64,000 nucleotides of DNA from Ornithinicoccus hortensis (GTDB lineage Bacteria > Actinomycetota > Actinomycetes > Actinomycetales > Dermatophilaceae). Where the stretch lies: positions 186,001 to 250,000 of the forward strand of contig NZ_VFOP01000001.1 of the NCBI RefSeq assembly GCF_006716185.1, written 5' to 3'. This document shows, in pieces, positions 62,453 to 64,000 of the stretch. The number at the start of each line of letters is the position of its first letter. The first letter of the stretch is position 1. The notes beneath the pieces are model-generated. The model had not been told where the DNA came from and ran no database searches. It worked only from the letters and a program-made list of their open reading frames with translations. A program made the position numbers and the translations under genes.

Positions 62453-63112
62453 TCAGCCGGCCAGGGAGTCCAGGGCCTGGGCGATCGGCACCGGGCCGTT
62501 GTTGAACTGCACGGTCGTCCCCGCGAGGTCGTCGCGGTCGATCACGGCGGCGGCCACCGCCGCCACGTCGGCGCGGGAGACCTGGCCGGACTCGACGCCG
62601 GGACCGCCCAGCTCGATGGAGCCGGTCGGCGCGTCCAGGGTCAGGCCGCTGGGCGCCAGGATGGTCCACGCCAGGTCCGTGCCGCGCAGGTGCTCGTCGG
62701 CCGCGGCCTTCGCCTCGGCATACGCGAAGAACGGGTTGTCCTCGGGCACACCGTGGTCCGGGCTCGCACCGAAGTAGGACACCATCACGTAGCGGGGCAC
62801 CCCGGCGGCGACGGCCGCGTCCATCGAGCGGACCGCGGCGTCCTGGTCGACCGCGCGGGTGCGGGCGGGGTTGCCGCCGCCGGCGCCGGCGGACCAGACG
62901 ACCACGTCGTGCCCGCGGACCAGGTCGGTGAGGGCGTCGGTGTCCATGGTCTCCACGTCGGCGACCACCGGGGTGGCGCCGGTCGCGGCGACCTCGTCCG
63001 TGTGCTCGGGGTTGCGGATCACCGCCGAGACCTCGTGGCCGGCGGCGGTGAGCAGGGGCTCCAGCTCCAGGGCGACCTTGCCGTGTCCACCGATCAGTGC
63101 AATACGTGCCAT
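62453..63112 (-). CDS. NAD(P)-binding SDR-like (NmrA/atypical) protein
   Basis: This 219-residue protein has an N-terminal Rossmann motif IALIGGHGKVALELEPLL, the NmrA-like acidic loop VVADVETMDTDALTDLV, RYVMVSYFGAS and FFAYAEAKAAADEHLRGT with the conserved Lys. It resembles YesF/YtfG-like atypical SDRs that reduce quinones or sense redox state. ATG 63112 is used. It is divergent from the pyruvate oxidase gene, with 137 bp between starts. Confidence 0.87.
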   Translation of the reverse strand: MARIALIGGHGKVALELEPLLTAAGHEVSAVIRNPEHTDEVAATGATPVVADVETMDTDALTDLVRGHDVVVWSAGAGGGNPARTRAVDQDAAVRSMDAAVAAGVPRYVMVSYFGASPDHGVPEDNPFFAYAEAKAAADEHLRGTDLAWTILAPSGLTLDAPTGSIELGGPGVESGQVSRADVAAVAAAVIDRDDLAGTTVQFNNGPVPIAQALDSLAG

Positions 63113-63249
63113 GCCAAGTCCTCCGTGTCGTTCTCGGGTCCCCGTGGCCGCGCCGACGGGCGTGCTCTCTGGGGGCAACGGGCCCGGCGGCGGTCCTGTT
63201 CCCCGGTGGCTACGGTGGGGCGATCAGGTTCCTTTCTACGGAGGCCCGC

Positions 63250-64000
63250 ATGAAACTCGCCGAGCAACTCGTCGCCCAGCTCCAGCAGGCCGGGGTCCGC
63301 CGGATCTACGGCATCGTGGGGGACAGCCTGAATCCGGTCGTCGACGCCTGCCGGGCGACCGGTGGCTCCGCCGACGGCGGCATCGACTGGATCCACGTCC
63401 GCCACGAGGAGGCGGCCGCCTTCGCCGCGTCGGCCGACGCCCAGCTGACCGGGGAGCTCGCGGTGTGCGCCGGGTCGTGCGGCCCGGGCAACCTGCACCT
63501 GATCAACGGCCTCTACGACGCGAACCGGACCGGGGCGCCGGTGCTCGCCATCGCCTCGCACATCCCGAGCAGCCAGATCGGGTCCGGCTACTTCCAGGAG
63601 ACCCACCCGGACCGCCTCTTCACCGAGTGCTCGGTCTACTCCGAGCTGATCACCTCACCCGCGCAGTCGCCCCGCGTCGTGCACTCGGCGATCCGGCACG
63701 CGCTCGGCCTGGGCGGCGTCTCCGTGGTCACCCTGCCCGGCGACGTGGCCGACCTCGACGCCACGACCGAGGCCCCGGCATACCGTCCCGTGAGGCGCGG
63801 CACGCTGGCGCCCGACCCCGACGTGCTGCACGAGCTCGCGGACGCGCTCAACGCCGCGGACCGGGTGGCCATCTTCGCCGGGGCTGGTGTCGCGGGCGCG
63901 CACGACGAGGTGGTCCGGTTGGCCGAGCTGCTGAACGCCCCCGTCGGACACTCGCTGCGGGGCAAGACCTTCATCCAGCACGACAACCCGTATGACGTGG
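63250..64000 (+). CDS. pyruvate oxidase/dehydrogenase-like ThDP enzyme (5' part; cut by window end)
   Basis: This frame opens at ATG 63250 and is still open at the window end (250 codons). It has the ThDP-binding N-terminal domain of PoxB-type enzymes: VYGxVG-like RIYGIVGDSLNPVVDA, HVRHEEAAAFAA with the cofactor-activating Glu (E53/E54), CAGSCGPGNLHLINGLYDA and GAPVLAIASHIPSSQIGS. The central domain starts about residue 190 (LADALNAADRVAIFAGAGV). It may convert pyruvate to acetate (PoxB) or be a related enzyme. The RBS is a weak GGAGG upstream of the start. Confidence 0.85.
   Translation, partial: MKLAEQLVAQLQQAGVRRIYGIVGDSLNPVVDACRATGGSADGGIDWIHVRHEEAAAFAASADAQLTGELAVCAGSCGPGNLHLINGLYDANRTGAPVLAIASHIPSSQIGSGYFQETHPDRLFTECSVYSELITSPAQSPRVVHSAIRHALGLGGVSVVTLPGDVADLDATTEAPAYRPVRRGTLAPDPDVLHELADALNAADRVAIFAGAGVAGAHDEVVRLAELLNAPVGHSLRGKTFIQHDNPYDV

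Overview
The window is very GC-rich, densely coded, and uses many GTG starts and ATGA/GTGA stop-start overlaps. It carries an actinobacterial proteasome activator (Bpa) ending in GQYL, DUF4333-type and acidic lipoproteins, WYL and CGNR regulators, and a histidine-degradation locus of the actinobacterial layout. It is most likely chromosomal DNA of an actinomycete; the order Micrococcales (Ornithinimicrobium/Intrasporangium-like) is an impression, not a proof. No rRNA, tRNA, CRISPR array, insertion sequence or prophage was seen.

Layout. 1-5134: the end of a RecD-like helicase gene, two small paralogous membrane proteins, a DUF4333 lipoprotein, a 160-bp tandem repeat, an anti-sigma/ECF sigma pair, a VOC protein, a WYL regulator and a DinB-like protein. 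5354-13395: a plus-strand purine catabolic operon with a nucleobase permease fused to an OHCU-decarboxylase-like domain, xanthine dehydrogenase (xdhA, xdhB, xdhC) and guanine deaminase. 13415-18843 (minus): a two-component system followed by a MacB/FtsX-type ABC exporter. 18979-20874: a lipoprotein and an AlkZ-like protein. 20980-32762: histidine utilisation on the minus strand in two blocks, hutH-hutU-BCCT transporter and M20C amidohydrolase-hutF-M20A hydrolase-hutI, with two unrelated plus-strand genes between them. No classical hutG is present; one of the two M20 hydrolases may do that step.

32837-38155: an ArsR-type regulator with its MFS exporter and a clear operator, a NUDIX gene with a tiny coupled gene, then an IclR regulator. 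The IclR gene is embedded in unusually structured non-coding DNA: a run of short stem-loops, DnaA-box-like palindromes and two near-identical terminator hairpins. A siderophore-interacting protein follows. 38263-44331: a GPH-type transporter, a PLP decarboxylase-like protein with an extra C-terminal domain, a trypsin-like protease, a quinone oxidoreductase and Bpa. 44332-52884: lipoproteins, a NUDIX protein, a VOC-SRPBCC fusion, an FAD dehydrogenase, a membrane metallophosphoesterase and a 2'-5' RNA ligase-like protein, with several repeats. 53025-64000: a DsbA-like protein, carbamate kinase, a ribbon-helix-helix/VOC pair, a Cys-rich regulator, a Cys/Met PLP enzyme, a CGNR regulator with an EamA transporter, an MscS-like membrane protein, a DJ-1 protein, an NAD(P)-binding protein and the start of a pyruvate oxidase-type enzyme.

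The clearest unexplained signals are: (1) a dispersed 72-bp inverted-repeat element in four copies; (2) the stem-loop array before the IclR gene, whose neighbouring units show compensatory base changes; (3) a permease-OHCU-decarboxylase fusion whose presumed catalytic His is Tyr; (4) a protease-associated-like domain at the end of a PLP enzyme, preceded by a possible internal leaderless promoter and lying next to a protease whose N-terminus resembles it.
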